DNA of 64,000 nt from Lenzites betulinus. Lineage: Eukaryota > Basidiomycota > Agaricomycetes > Polyporales > Polyporaceae. The notes beneath the pieces are model-generated. The model ran no database searches and had not been told where the DNA came from. It was given only the letters and a program-made list of their open reading frames with translations. The stretch covers positions 1 to 64,000 of the forward strand of contig JABYQU010000034.1 in NCBI GenBank assembly GCA_022264855.1. Reading direction: 5' to 3'. The position numbers were made by a program, and so were the translations under genes. The first letter of the stretch is position 1; each line of letters opens with the position of its first letter. Shown here piece after piece: positions 8,451-18,082 of this stretch.

Positions 8451-10195
8451 TCAGGATATACAGGGGGCGCTGGGCCCGCTTCCGGCTGTGGGACGTTGCG
8501 GGAGCCGCAGGCCGCCTCTGGAAGATACGTGGGGGCCTAGAAGTGATCTCGACCCGTCGAAGGCCTGCTTGCCTCGCAGCGCGTATAGCTCGCGCTCCAA
8601 CTGGTCGATGCGCGCGCCGTGGACAGTTGGAACGTCACACATCGATGGGTGCGCTCGGCACGACCTGGAGGACCATCTGGGCAGCGGGGCCGGGGGGCCC
8701 CACCCGACGCCATAGGATAGCGGCGGTACCACTCGAAGACCCGTCGCGCATTGTGAGCCCGGGAGGTTGCGCGGGACGAAACTTCCATTAGCTAGGACGA
8801 TCCTGCCTTCTCCATTACGCGCGATACGCCCTTCCTTGATATCTTCTTCGGCATGCCTGCAGAAGCGCACCTGACAGCCCGTGTCGCCGCAGTAGTGGCA
8901 GTAACCACTGTTAGGCCGGTAGTCGTACTGGTTCTGACCGCCGATAGGGCCACCCGCGGCTGCGCGCTGTGCGGAAGTCATCGCCGCGGGGTTAACGCCC
9001 TGGGAACTGCTGCTGGGCCCGCTCTGCTCGACCATGGACTTCGCGAGAAGCTTGAGGAGCGGCGCGAGGTCCTCTACCTTCAGATCGGCTGCGCGCGCGC
9101 CCGAATTCTGAAGGGCCTGCGGCGCGGGGGCTGCGGCTGCCGGTAGATTGACCATCGCACCTGTCAAGACATACTCGGCCGCGCTGAGGACCTTATCCGG
9201 GTCGTACGGCTGGTCGGCCGGCTGATCCGGGAACTTGAGCTGCAACCGGTTCCTGACCTGCGCGCGAAGGGGCTCGCTGATGCCTTCAATGAAGAGACGA
9301 TCACGCTCGGTGAGGCTGTAGACTCCGGACTTGATGAGGCTTGCAGTGATCGCCTTGAACTCGCGATGATACTCGGCCATCTCTGCGATAGAGTTGATGA
9401 CGGACGCGCCGCGTCGGAGCGCGAGCGCTTGGGCATCCCGCACGAAGTAGGCCTTAACGACCCCTGCGCCCGGGTAGAGTTGGATGAGCGCGGCCTTGAA
9501 TTCGGCGTACGTGGCCACCCCCTCCGACTCGGGCAATGCCTCCGCCAAGTCTGCAACGTCGATGGGAAGGTACCGGACGACCCAGCTCTTGCGCTCCGTG
9601 TCGCCATGGGTCGCTGTGCGCTCGAACAAGAACTCCAGATCCTGGAAGAAGCGGCGGAGCGTTCGCGGGTTCGCGGGGTCGAAAACAGGAGCAGTGCTAT
9701 GTCCGCGCGCGGGCATGGCTGCGCGCGCGTGCTGCGCGAGCGGTTCCGGATGCTGTTCGTCGGCCATATCGCGCGCTGGGGGGCTAGGGGAGCGCGCGCT
9801 TTCGGAGGTGCTTAGTGGTGTAGGGATGGCGGATTCGAGAATGTCCCGCTCTGAAGATGCTGGTAGCGCGGTAGTGGAGATGGTACGGCGCGAATGACGT
9901 AGATTCGTAGGGAAGTCGAAGTCCGAGGGTGGCGATGGGGGAACCTCTGGTGAGGAAGGCGCCGAATCTTCTCTAAGGAGGGCCTGGGCCAACTCTTGGA
10001 ACCACGTGGTGGTGGGATTCGAGCGAAGGCGCCGAGCGCTGTAGCTGAGGAAGAGGGAAAGGGATTCGACGACGGTGTGGAGGTCTTGAGGGGTGCACTG
10101 GCTGTATCCAATGGCGAGCAGCTCGCGCAAGGCACTATCGAGCAGTTCCGCAGCTAGGTCGGACGCCGTGGTAGCAGCGCGCGTGCGCAGTCGGC
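8451..10195 (-). CDS. Gypsy Gag with zinc knuckle (CpG-rich element)
   Basis: Gag would form the virus-like particle of the retrotransposon. The frame is open from about 10,195, with no ATG at its upstream end; the first in-frame Met is about 120 codons in (DMADEQHPEP). The capsid-like part includes RTLRRFFQDLEFLFERT, KSWVVRYLPIDVADL and FKAALIQLYPGAG. Near the C-terminus is CHYCGDTGCQVRFC, a knuckle of the CX2CX4HX4C pattern in which the His is Cys, then EGRIVLANGSFVPRNLPG, a tail typical of this family. It lies upstream of the linker and protease in the same orientation, so it forms a gag-protease unit cut off from its RT. Dense GCGCGC runs dominate its third codon positions. Confidence 0.82.
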
Positions 10196-11110
10196 TCTAG
10201 GGTGCGTTCCGAAGGTGTAGGTCGAGATCTGAAACCCCCTCGCGGTGGGCTCCAAAATGATACGGTAAGAGGTGCTCTGACGGCCGATAGCCGAGGGGTA
10301 GAGGACGTCTAGGTGTGTGATGAAGGGGAGTAAGGTCTCGAGCTCCCTAGGTTCGCTGGTAGGCCGGCCCGTGTACTGTTCGCGCGCAAGCAGGAAGGAT
10401 GCCTCTCACGCACAGGGCGGGAGCGCGCGCGGACTCGCGCTGTAGAAGGGCGCGCGCGGAGGTAAACTCAGTAACGCAACGCGCGCAGAAATAACGCAAC
10501 GCTCGCAGTCAGCCGCGGGGCTTCGCAACGCAGTACGCACGCAGTAAAACGCAGGAGAAATGGAATAGACGCAATATACGCAACTGACGGTACGCTGTCA
10601 CAGCGGAGAGGTCTCCAGTCGTCCTGCCTTGAAGGGGAAGCTGTTGCACGTCGAGAAGCGCGAGGGACACGTTCCCAGCAGTTGAGAGAGTGAGGGGTGG
10701 ATTGTCTGGGGGGTTCGAATGCCCCGAAATGATTATGTACAAGAATGCCCGCAGGCTGAATCAAAAACACGTGCTACTATACGGAAGATAAGCGGAAACC
10801 GGGTCTGGGATGCCTCGCGCGCCGGGCACACGCGCCGCGCGCGATACGACTCTTCGCGTGCCTCGCGCGCGCGCCACTGATGCGCCCAGCGGACCCGCAC
10901 GCACAAACAGCTAGGGCAGAGGGCTCTGGATAGCGACAGGCATCGCGCGCGCTGTGATGAAGTGCCCCGCACACATCTTGACCTTGTGCGCGATGGGCTA
11001 CGCGCACTGCGCGCACGACGTAGGGAGCACCAAGGTGTGCGGTGGGCTCTGCGCGCGCTGTGGTTGGCGTGCGCGCGCAAGGGCGGAAAAGGCGGGTTTC
11101 TGGCCTGGAA
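10196..11110. other. CpG-rich 5' region of the gypsy element
   Basis: This is the leader side of the gag-protease element, filled with GCGCGC runs and short AACGCAACGC repeats (about 10,475-10,560). No LTR matching the 1-367 or 5,199-7,509 repeats was found, so the expected 5' LTR is missing or unrecognised. A T-arm-like GGGGGTTCGAATGCCCC at about 10,701-10,720 has no accompanying tRNA body. The segment ends where chromodomain coding of the next element starts. Confidence 0.4.
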
Positions 11111-13130
11111 CGCCTGTGGAGCGTATCACCGGTTCCCATGTATTTTCAGCACTGGAGTATCCTTTCCACTTGATTCGGTAACTGATTCCGCCTCGTTGCT
11201 TCTTGTGTCCCACGATGGCCTCAACTTCGTATTCTTCTTGATCGTCGATCAGATCAGGTGGAGGGCGCGTGTAGTTGGGGCCGTGTGTGTCGTTTTCCTT
11301 ATAAGGGGTGAGGAAACTTGCGTGGAACACGGGGTGGATCTTCCATGTTTCAGGTAGCTTGAGACGGTAATTGAGGGTGCTGATGACTTCGAGGATTTCA
11401 AATGGTCCTTCTCGTTTGGGCGCAAGTTTCCTGGTGGCGTATGACAGTTTCAAATTCTTGCCTTCGAGCCAGACTTTCTGCCCTTTCTTGAAGGGGATGA
11501 ACTTTCCCATAATGCGGTCCCTCATTATTTGCCGGGCTAACTCATGTGCCGCTAGCGCTTTGTCACGTGCCTTTTGCAGGTTGGTTAGGCGGTCTTGTAC
11601 CAGGGGGACATTGGTCTTTGGGTAGGCAATAGGGATCAAGGACGGGTTGTATCCCATCATGAGGTAGAAGGGAGAGGCGTTTCTGGCTGCATGGGCTCGT
11701 TGATTGTGCGCTACTTCTGCATCGATCAGGTGTCTTGACCAGGTGTCTGGTCGTCCTGTGCAGAAGATCCGGAGATAGACTTCAAGTTCCTGATTGGCTC
11801 GTTCCGTTTGTCCGTCGCTCTGTGGATGATACGCGGTGCTGAGAGACAGTGTGATCTTCAGGAGTCTTCCTAGTTCCTTGGTGACGTGTGATGTGAATTG
11901 TGGTCCTCTGTCGGAGATGATCTTTTCTGGAAGGCCAAAATGTCGGTATACGGTTTGATACATGAGCGCGGCTGTTCCGATGGCGTCGATGGTCTTGTTG
12001 CATGGTGTAAGGATTACCCCCTTTGTAAGGCCATGGTCTACCATGACCATGATTGAGTCAAAACCATCGGATGTCGGTAGATCGGTGATGTAGTCGACAG
12101 AGACTTGCTGGAAGGGTCGTGTGACGCCGTCAGCCGAGATGGGGTTCAGCGGTGGTGTGGTGGGATGTGTATTGATCTTGTTTTGCTGGCATTCTGCGCA
12201 CCCTTCCACGTAGCGAGACACCATAGTGTGCATTCCTGGCCACCAGTAGTCGCGTCGTAGGAGTTCTAGTGTTTTGAAGCGTCCGGGGTGTCCCATTGCC
12301 GGGGTGTCATGGTAGCGTTGGATTAGGTCTCTCCGAAGTTGTTCATCAGCGGGGACGTAGCATCTGTTCTTGAAGAATACCATTCCGTCCCGTTCTTCCC
12401 AATCTGATAGTGCGGATTTGATAGGGGGAAGTGTTCCGGTCTTCAGCGCCATGTGTATTGCTTGGAATATCTGGTCTTTGATGACGAACTCTCTGAAGCG
12501 TGTTTGCAGTTCGGAGTCAATCATCCTGACGAAGAGATGTTCGGGTAGGAGGACGCGGTCATTATTGTCGTTCTTCTTATCATGGCCAAGGTCATGTCGT
12601 CTGGACAGGGTGTCGGATTGGATCATGTCTTTTCCTGGGACGTGGTGTAGCTGGATGTCGAATTCTGATAGGAAGAGTAGCCATCTTGCTTGCCGTCGGT
12701 TCAGCCGGTGGGCATCACGGTAGTAGGTCAGGTTCTTGTGGTCAGAAAGGACTTGTACTGGATGAGGTGCTCCGAGGAGGTAGTGGCGCCATTCTTGTAG
12801 AGATCGGATTATCCCTAGGAGTTCTTTGTCATAGATCTCGTAGTTTCGTTCTGCTTCGTTGAATCCTTTGGACAGGTATGCGCATGGATGGAGGTCGCCA
12901 TTTTCGTCTCGTTGTCGGAGGACAGCTCCTGATGCGAAGTCCGATGCGTCTGATTCGATGAAGAATGGTTTGGAGATGTCAGGCATTAGCAGGACGGGTG
13001 CTGTGGTGAATCTGTTCTTCAGGGTGTCAAAGGCTTGCTGACAGGCTGGTGTCCATTCCCACTTGGTGTTCTTTCGGGTTAGGTCGTTCAGCGGTTTTGC
13101 AATATCCGAAAAGTGATCGATAAAACCCTG
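11110..13130 (-). pseudogene. Chromovirus RNase H-integrase-chromodomain
   Basis: This is the 3' half of pol of a second Ty3/gypsy element. In order it carries RNase H ([62 protein letters not shown]), then integrase with its HHCC finger ([12 protein letters not shown] and CAECQQNK). The integrase core has [18 protein letters not shown] and [13 protein letters not shown], with all three DDE residues present. A chromodomain ([29 protein letters not shown]) closes it; such domains direct integration to heterochromatin. The coding stops matching a chromovirus just after WEP (near 11,115), where CpG-rich DNA begins, so the 3' end and 3' LTR are lost. A one-base deletion near 13,125 separates it from the RT frame. 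Confidence 0.88.
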
Positions 13131-14085
13131 TAGAAGTTGCCAAAGCCCAAGAACGACCGTACCCCTTTGACGTCAGTGGGTTCTTTCCAGTCCTGGATGC
13201 CTTTCAGCTTGATAGGGTCCATGGCTACCTGGTTTTCCCGGATGATCATCCCAAGATATTCCACTTCTGGTGCGTCGAAAGTGCATTTCTCCAGCTTCAA
13301 GAACAGGTCATTTTCTTGTAGCCTTTGCAGCACCCTTCGTGTCCGTTCTTCTGTGTCTTCTGGTCTTTCGAAAAGATGAGGATATCGTCCATGTAGATCA
13401 CAAGCCATCCTTCGTCGATCATGTCTTTGAATAGGGCGTTCATCATTGCCTGAAAGGTTCCTGGGGAATTGCATAGTCCGAAGAACATGACCATGGGTTC
13501 GAATAGTCCACGGTGGGTCTTGAAAGCTGCTTTCCATTGATCACCGTCCTTGATTCGCACGTTGTTGTAGCCTGATCGCAGGTCTAATTTGGAGAAGACC
13601 TTGGCACCTTGCAACTTGTCAACCAGTTCGGCTACTAGCGGGAGTGGGTATGCATTCTTGATGGTTCCTTCGTTGAGGTAGCGGTAGTCTTGACATGGCC
13701 GTAAAGATCCATCTTTCTTGCCAACAAAGAATAGTGGTGATGCCATTGGGGATTTGGATTCGCGAATATAGCCTTTCTTTAGGTTTTCATCGATGAATTC
13801 GTCGGCTGCTTGTTGTTCCTGTGGAGACAGCCGATATGGTTTGAAATCCTTAGGCACGAAATCCGGTTTCAGTTCAATGGCATGGTCCCAGGGTCTTGAG
13901 GATGGGAATCGTTCCGCCGCTTTCTTCTCAAATACCGATGCAAATTCTTGGTATGCTTCGGGTAGGATCTTCTGGTTATTCCCGGATGCTTGTTGTGCGA
14001 GCGCCATAGCTGGGTTGATCTTGGCCCGTATCCAGAGATTCATAGAGTAGATGAAGCTTGTTCCTTCCGGTGCTCGATAGATTCG
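13088..14085 (-). pseudogene. Chromovirus reverse transcriptase
   Basis: This is the RT domain of the chromovirus. It has the motifs [70 protein letters not shown] and the catalytic [13 protein letters not shown] (about 13,370-13,410). Near 13,340 a single-base indel moves the continuation ([42 protein letters not shown]) into another frame, and a second indel near 13,125 precedes [12 protein letters not shown]. Apart from these two shifts the domain is complete, which suggests a recent loss. It follows the protease frame directly. Confidence 0.88.
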
Positions 14086-14087
14086 TC

Positions 14088-14873
14088 CTACTCGCGGGCG
14101 GGACGGACTCGCTGGTCTTGTTCCTCTTGAGGGTCTTCTGTGGTGAGTTTGTCTCCTAGCTTCAGGTAATCCCCGTGGTGCTCAATGGTCTTGTCCAGGT
14201 ACGCTAGTATCAGATTATCAGTGCATTGTTCTTGGTGCTCGTCATTTGGCGTGGGTAATTCCGCAAAGGGTGCTTTCATGGTGTCTTGTTGTGCAATGGT
14301 GCTGCCTTCTTCCGACTGTTGGCGCATGTTGTCTTCAGGAATATCTTCTATGGTTGTCTTCCGCATGATTCGTCCAGTGAAGTGGTTCTGTTCTGGAAAC
14401 CAGAGCTGTCGCAAACGTTCAGAGAGTTGTAGATTCACTTTTGCTGGGTCGATGTGAAGGGAGCCTCGGGTGAAGTCAATTTCGGCGTTGACCCTTTGCA
14501 GCCAAGGAAGCCCTAAGATGATCTTCTCCTTTCCTAGAGAGGTGACAAGCATGCGGACAAGATGTCGATGTCCTCCAGCTTCGATTTCTAGGACTGAACA
14601 GTTCTTGATTGTCCCTTGCTTGTTTGGGGTTCCATCGGCGTTGAGGGCTCGTATAGGGATCTTGAGGGGTTGTATCGGCAGTTTCTTTTCTAGGTCATAT
14701 TGATAGTCCACAAAGGAGTCTTGTGCTCCCGTGTCGATAAGGGCTTGGGTTTCGACGATTCGGTCCGTGATTATGGCCAGCGGTATCCTCATGGATTGCT
14801 TGGTGGTGTCTGCCATAATTACAGCACGGACCTGCGTGCGTGGTTTCGACGTCGCTTCAGACCACGTTCTCAA
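14088..14873 (-). CDS. Chromovirus retropepsin protease
   Basis: This aspartic protease frame has the catalytic motif [16 protein letters not shown], a flap-side segment with [20 protein letters not shown] and the conserved [17 protein letters not shown]. It overlaps the end of gag by four bases (14,870-14,873), consistent with frameshifted or re-initiated translation, although the copy may simply be slightly damaged. The C-terminal part is acidic and Gln-rich and runs to the stop just upstream of the RT frame. The protease motif itself is intact. Confidence 0.85.
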   Translation of the reverse strand: MRTWSEATSKPRTQVRAVIMADTTKQSMRIPLAIITDRIVETQALIDTGAQDSFVDYQYDLEKKLPIQPLKIPIRALNADGTPNKQGTIKNCSVLEIEAGGHRHLVRMLVTSLGKEKIILGLPWLQRVNAEIDFTRGSLHIDPAKVNLQLSERLRQLWFPEQNHFTGRIMRKTTIEDIPEDNMRQQSEEGSTIAQQDTMKAPFAELPTPNDEHQEQCTDNLILAYLDKTIEHHGDYLKLGDKLTTEDPQEEQDQRVRPARE

Positions 14874-16234
14874 AAACCCTCCTCCAGGATGTCCTTCACC
14901 ATCGAGTCCCTCTCAACTGGGTTGGTAACTCCTCTGAGTGCAGTGCGAATTCTGGCTGTTGTGACAGTGCGAGTGTTCCCATCTTCGTCGTCCTCTTCTT
15001 CGGCTTCTTCCTCGGTTTCGGTCGTCCGCATCTTGCGTGCTGGCTGTTTCCCTTTGTTCTTCCTGGCTGGGCAGTGGCGAGAGAGATGTCCAATTTCATG
15101 ACAGGTGAAGCATCGTCCTTCCTTGTAGTGTCGGTCTCTTTCTTCGGTAGTCATGCGATCGACATCCATGGCATCAGGGTCCTTCTCCTTGTGGCTCAAG
15201 TAGCGCTTTGGGAAGAATACTGGCTTCTTCGTCGAGTTCTTGTCGTAGGCTTGGCCTAGTCGCCATTGCTGTTCAAGGCGGGCTGCTTGGGAGTAGAGCG
15301 TGTTGGTGGTCGTTGGCATGGTAGCCAATGCAAACATCTTTTCTCTCAAGGGTTTGTTCAGCCCTTGATAGAAAAAGTCGGCAATGACGTTGAAGTCGTT
15401 GATTCTGCATTGACTGATGACATTCTTGAACTCGAGAATGTATTCTTCCGCTGTCTTCTTGCCCTGATTGAGGTTCCGTAGCAGGACTCTGGCGCTGGCG
15501 GCCATATCGACGTCTTGGAACGAAGCTTTGAGTGCTTCCTTGAAGGCATTCCAAGTGCCATAGTTGACGGGGTTCTGAGCTTCTGCGTTGGTGATGAAGT
15601 CGCTGGCCCATTGTCCTGCCGTTCCTTCGTTCATCAGCATGAGAGCGAATGTTATTTTCTTCTCGTCGGTGTTGAACTTGGTTTCGTAGAACTTGAAGTA
15701 GAGAGCACATTTCTGGGTCCATCCGATGAGCTCTTCTCGTTTGCCATCGAAGGTCGGCGGCATTTTGAGCTTGACTTCGTCTGCCATTCTTTCTGTGATT
15801 CTGGGTTGCGGTCGGGGTTCTTCGTGGATATGGATAGTGGCTACTGCTTCTGTCAATGCAGGAAGTTCTCCGGTGGTTTGTGGGGTGGGGGTGTCAAAGC
15901 TATGCTGAGATTGCTCTGATTCGCTCTCCGAGTTCTCGGGTTCTGGTTCTCTTGGGACAGGGTCTTCCTGTGCGATCTGGTCGAGTGGGGTCGGGTTCGG
16001 TGTGACTCTTAGTCTCGGGGCTTCTCTTCTGGTGAAGCGATAGTATCGTTTGTCGTAGTTGGGGTTCTCTGTTCGGAGTTCGTCGACAGTTACGTCTGTT
16101 CGTTCTTGGTTCACGTATTTCCACTTGTCGTCTCCTACTGGGTAGACTAGGCGTCCTTCGTGGTAGATTAACCCGGTGCTAGGGTTAAAGGACCAGTCTT
16201 CTGATTCGTTCGGGATTGGTTCCGTGTCGATTCA
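14870..16234 (-). CDS. Chromovirus Gag with CCHC zinc knuckle
   Basis: Gag of the chromovirus has the capsid-type segment KMPPTFDGKREELIGWTQK, then FALMLMNEGTAGQWASDF, NWxxF-like FKEALKASFQDVD and AEEYILEFKNVISQCRI. The C-terminus has CFTCHEIGHLSRHCPA, a canonical CX2CX4HX4C knuckle. The reading frame stays open upstream to about 16,234 and includes DWSFNPSTGLIYHEGRLVYP, typical of the Gag N-terminus. No ATG is present at that end: an in-frame TGA precedes it and an ATG lies one frame off, which suggests a small indel at the start. The 5' LTR lies about 130 bases upstream. Confidence 0.85.
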
Positions 16235-16367
16235 TCGGGTTACCGCTCGCTTTTCAGCAGCGGTTCAGGTTCAGGTTCGTCGGGTTTCAGCTGGTTGTCT
16301 AGATCTTGGTAGATCGACGGGTGGGGAGAGCTCGACCTTATGTTAAGACGATGCCCAGTGGTTCGCT

Positions 16368-16704
16368 TGTTAGGCTTTCAGCACAGGGACTTAGACGCTT
16401 CACACAGAGGGATCGAGGTTCAGAGGGGAGGTTCGAAGGGCGATAGATAACCAGGTCGAGCTGAGGTTCTCCTCAGCTCTCCTACTCGTATATATACATG
16501 TGAGACACACTGTAACCATGAGGCACAGCCTGCAGGTAACCACACCGTAGCCATAAGGTACTGAAACGCGTAGCGGAAACACACCGTAGCCATGAGGCAC
16601 TGAAACACGTATCCAAAACACAAGGTAACCACGAGGCAGAGTCCGTGACTGATTCCAGACATAACGTGTGACCAACCGTTACTGAAGCACGTACGGTTGT
16701 AACA
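16368..16704 (-). repeat. 5' LTR of the chromovirus
   Basis: Read on the minus strand the LTR starts TGTTACAACC at 16,704 and ends CCTAACA at 16,368, giving TGTTA...TAACA termini and a length near 337 bp. A TATATATAC box lies at about 16,485-16,495 in the correct orientation for element transcription. The U3 part holds about four imperfect repeats built on ACCGTAGCCATGAGGCACTG (about 16,505-16,650). The partner LTR is absent because the 3' end of the element is truncated, so the boundaries rest on one copy only. The sequence after the LTR does not look like a tRNA primer site. Confidence 0.6.
16505..16650. repeat. Imperfect tandem repeats in LTR U3
   Basis: Units related to CACCGTAGCCATGAGGCACTG and GGTAACCACGAGGCA occur about four times head to tail. 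Their place upstream of the TATA-like box in the presumed U3 suggests enhancer-type repeats. Confidence 0.6.
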
Positions 16705-17142
16705 GTTATGGACATTGTACTATACACGGCATCTCATCATCTTTACTGATGATTCTGGTGCGTTCTACGCTGCTCCGGTACATTCCAGATCCCTATGGAA
16801 GTCTCTAGAATATGGCATCATTCTTGCGCGATATGTCGTCGTAGTCTTGCTCATCGTCTTACTCATCGCATAGGCTACTTACTCAGCGTCCTCTGGACGT
16901 CACATGCTTCTCTTTTATGCTTACTCATCGCAGTCCTCCAGTAGTATATAAGGAGGACATTCTCTGCCATAGCTCTTCAGTCTTTCGCTCACAGACTGAA
17001 GAGTAAGTCCCACTACCTCTATGCCTACATATGTGTTACTTACCAGTACTTGTAGTTCCTCTTTGTGCGGCTCACAGGTACTGTCAATATGATTATAGTC
17101 TTTCGCTCACAGACTGAAGATTCCTCTTTGTGCGGCTCACAG
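16705..17142 (+). repeat. Plus-oriented LTR-like segment with stem-loops
   Basis: The segment has a TATATAAGG box at about 16,954 in plus orientation, followed by a perfect 11-bp stem (CTCTTCAGTCT and AGACTGAAGAG, 16,973-17,003). A 24-base sequence from this hairpin recurs at 17,097-17,120, and the 22-base TTCCTCTTTGTGCGGCTCACAG occurs at 17,056 and 17,121. TTACTCATCGCA-type words repeat upstream. The arrangement resembles promoter, R and U5 of a solo copia-type LTR. No coding region of a partner element follows. Confidence 0.4.
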
Positions 17143-18082
17143 CCTTCCAGGTTCAGAGTTCTTCACCGCTCCATAAGGACACGAGTTCAGCGGCGCAAGT
17201 ACGGTACAGGACGTAGCAGCGGATCGGGCTCCGACGTGAGGATGGCCGCTGGTAGACCTTTTCGGTCGCCCAACACCCACACCAACGTCCATCTGCTCGG
17301 ACCCACCGCTGGGGGTTGCTGCGGGCAGTGCGAGCGATGATGCTCAATCGATGCCCCGGGCTCTTCGATAGCGTCCGCCTAGCCGTATGGGAAAGGCTCT
17401 GGGAGAGGTCGCCGCGAAGGAGTTCGCGGCGTGGGAGACGGGTTGCAGGCCGGATGTTAGTTGGACTGGAGGCAACCTCACTATGCGGCAGCGCGCTGTC
17501 GACACTATTTCGGGGTGTCTGGGGAGACTTTGGTCGACTTTTGCAGCAGTGGTCACGCACGACCTGCTCACGCGCACACCCACGCCCACCACCGGCCAGC
17601 ACTCTCAAGAATGTGCTTGTGCCGCCACGACATCTCACACATCGATTAGCAGCAAAGGTCCCACCCACGAAGGAAGATTTCGGTCGAACGCGCTTACCAC
17701 CTTTGACCTGGTTGTTGGGGAGGACATACATGGGCAGTCCGGGTCTCGCAGGGAAACGTCAGCTGGCGTTGAGTCTTCGATGGGGTCTGGGTGTAGTGTT
17801 GTTATAACCGCACCTGTCACAGTACGAGCGGTATACAAGTACTTGATCCAGAAAAAAAAAAAAAAAAAAAAAGATGGGAGTCTTAGTAAGAGTCTTAGAA
17901 CAAGATACGCACGGCTTACTGCAGCCGCTGTAGTCACGGTTGGGCGTCTGTTCTGGCGTCACTCTGCCCTATGGCAGAATTTGTGATATATGCGTCTGAC
18001 ATTCCGAAATTCCATACATACACTCATAAAACTTTATCTATATGACGCTGTTCAGCTAATACCAAACTTACGGTGGAACATA
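17143..18082. other. Unassigned stretch with a 21-base poly(A) run
   Basis: Open frames of 160-200 codons exist on both strands but overlap each other, have Arg/Ser-biased composition and match no family, so none is called as a gene. A run of 21 A lies at 17,852-17,872 on the plus strand. This could be the tail of a retroposed sequence or simply a homopolymer tract. Confidence 0.35.

Noticed and set aside
10690..10740. T-arm-like GGGGGTTCGAATGCCCC suggesting a tRNA gene
   Set aside because: No matching A box, anticodon arm or acceptor stem could be folded around it.
17153..17731. 192-codon minus-strand frame near the poly(A) run
   Set aside because: It overlaps equally long plus-strand frames, has Arg/Ser bias and no recognisable domain.
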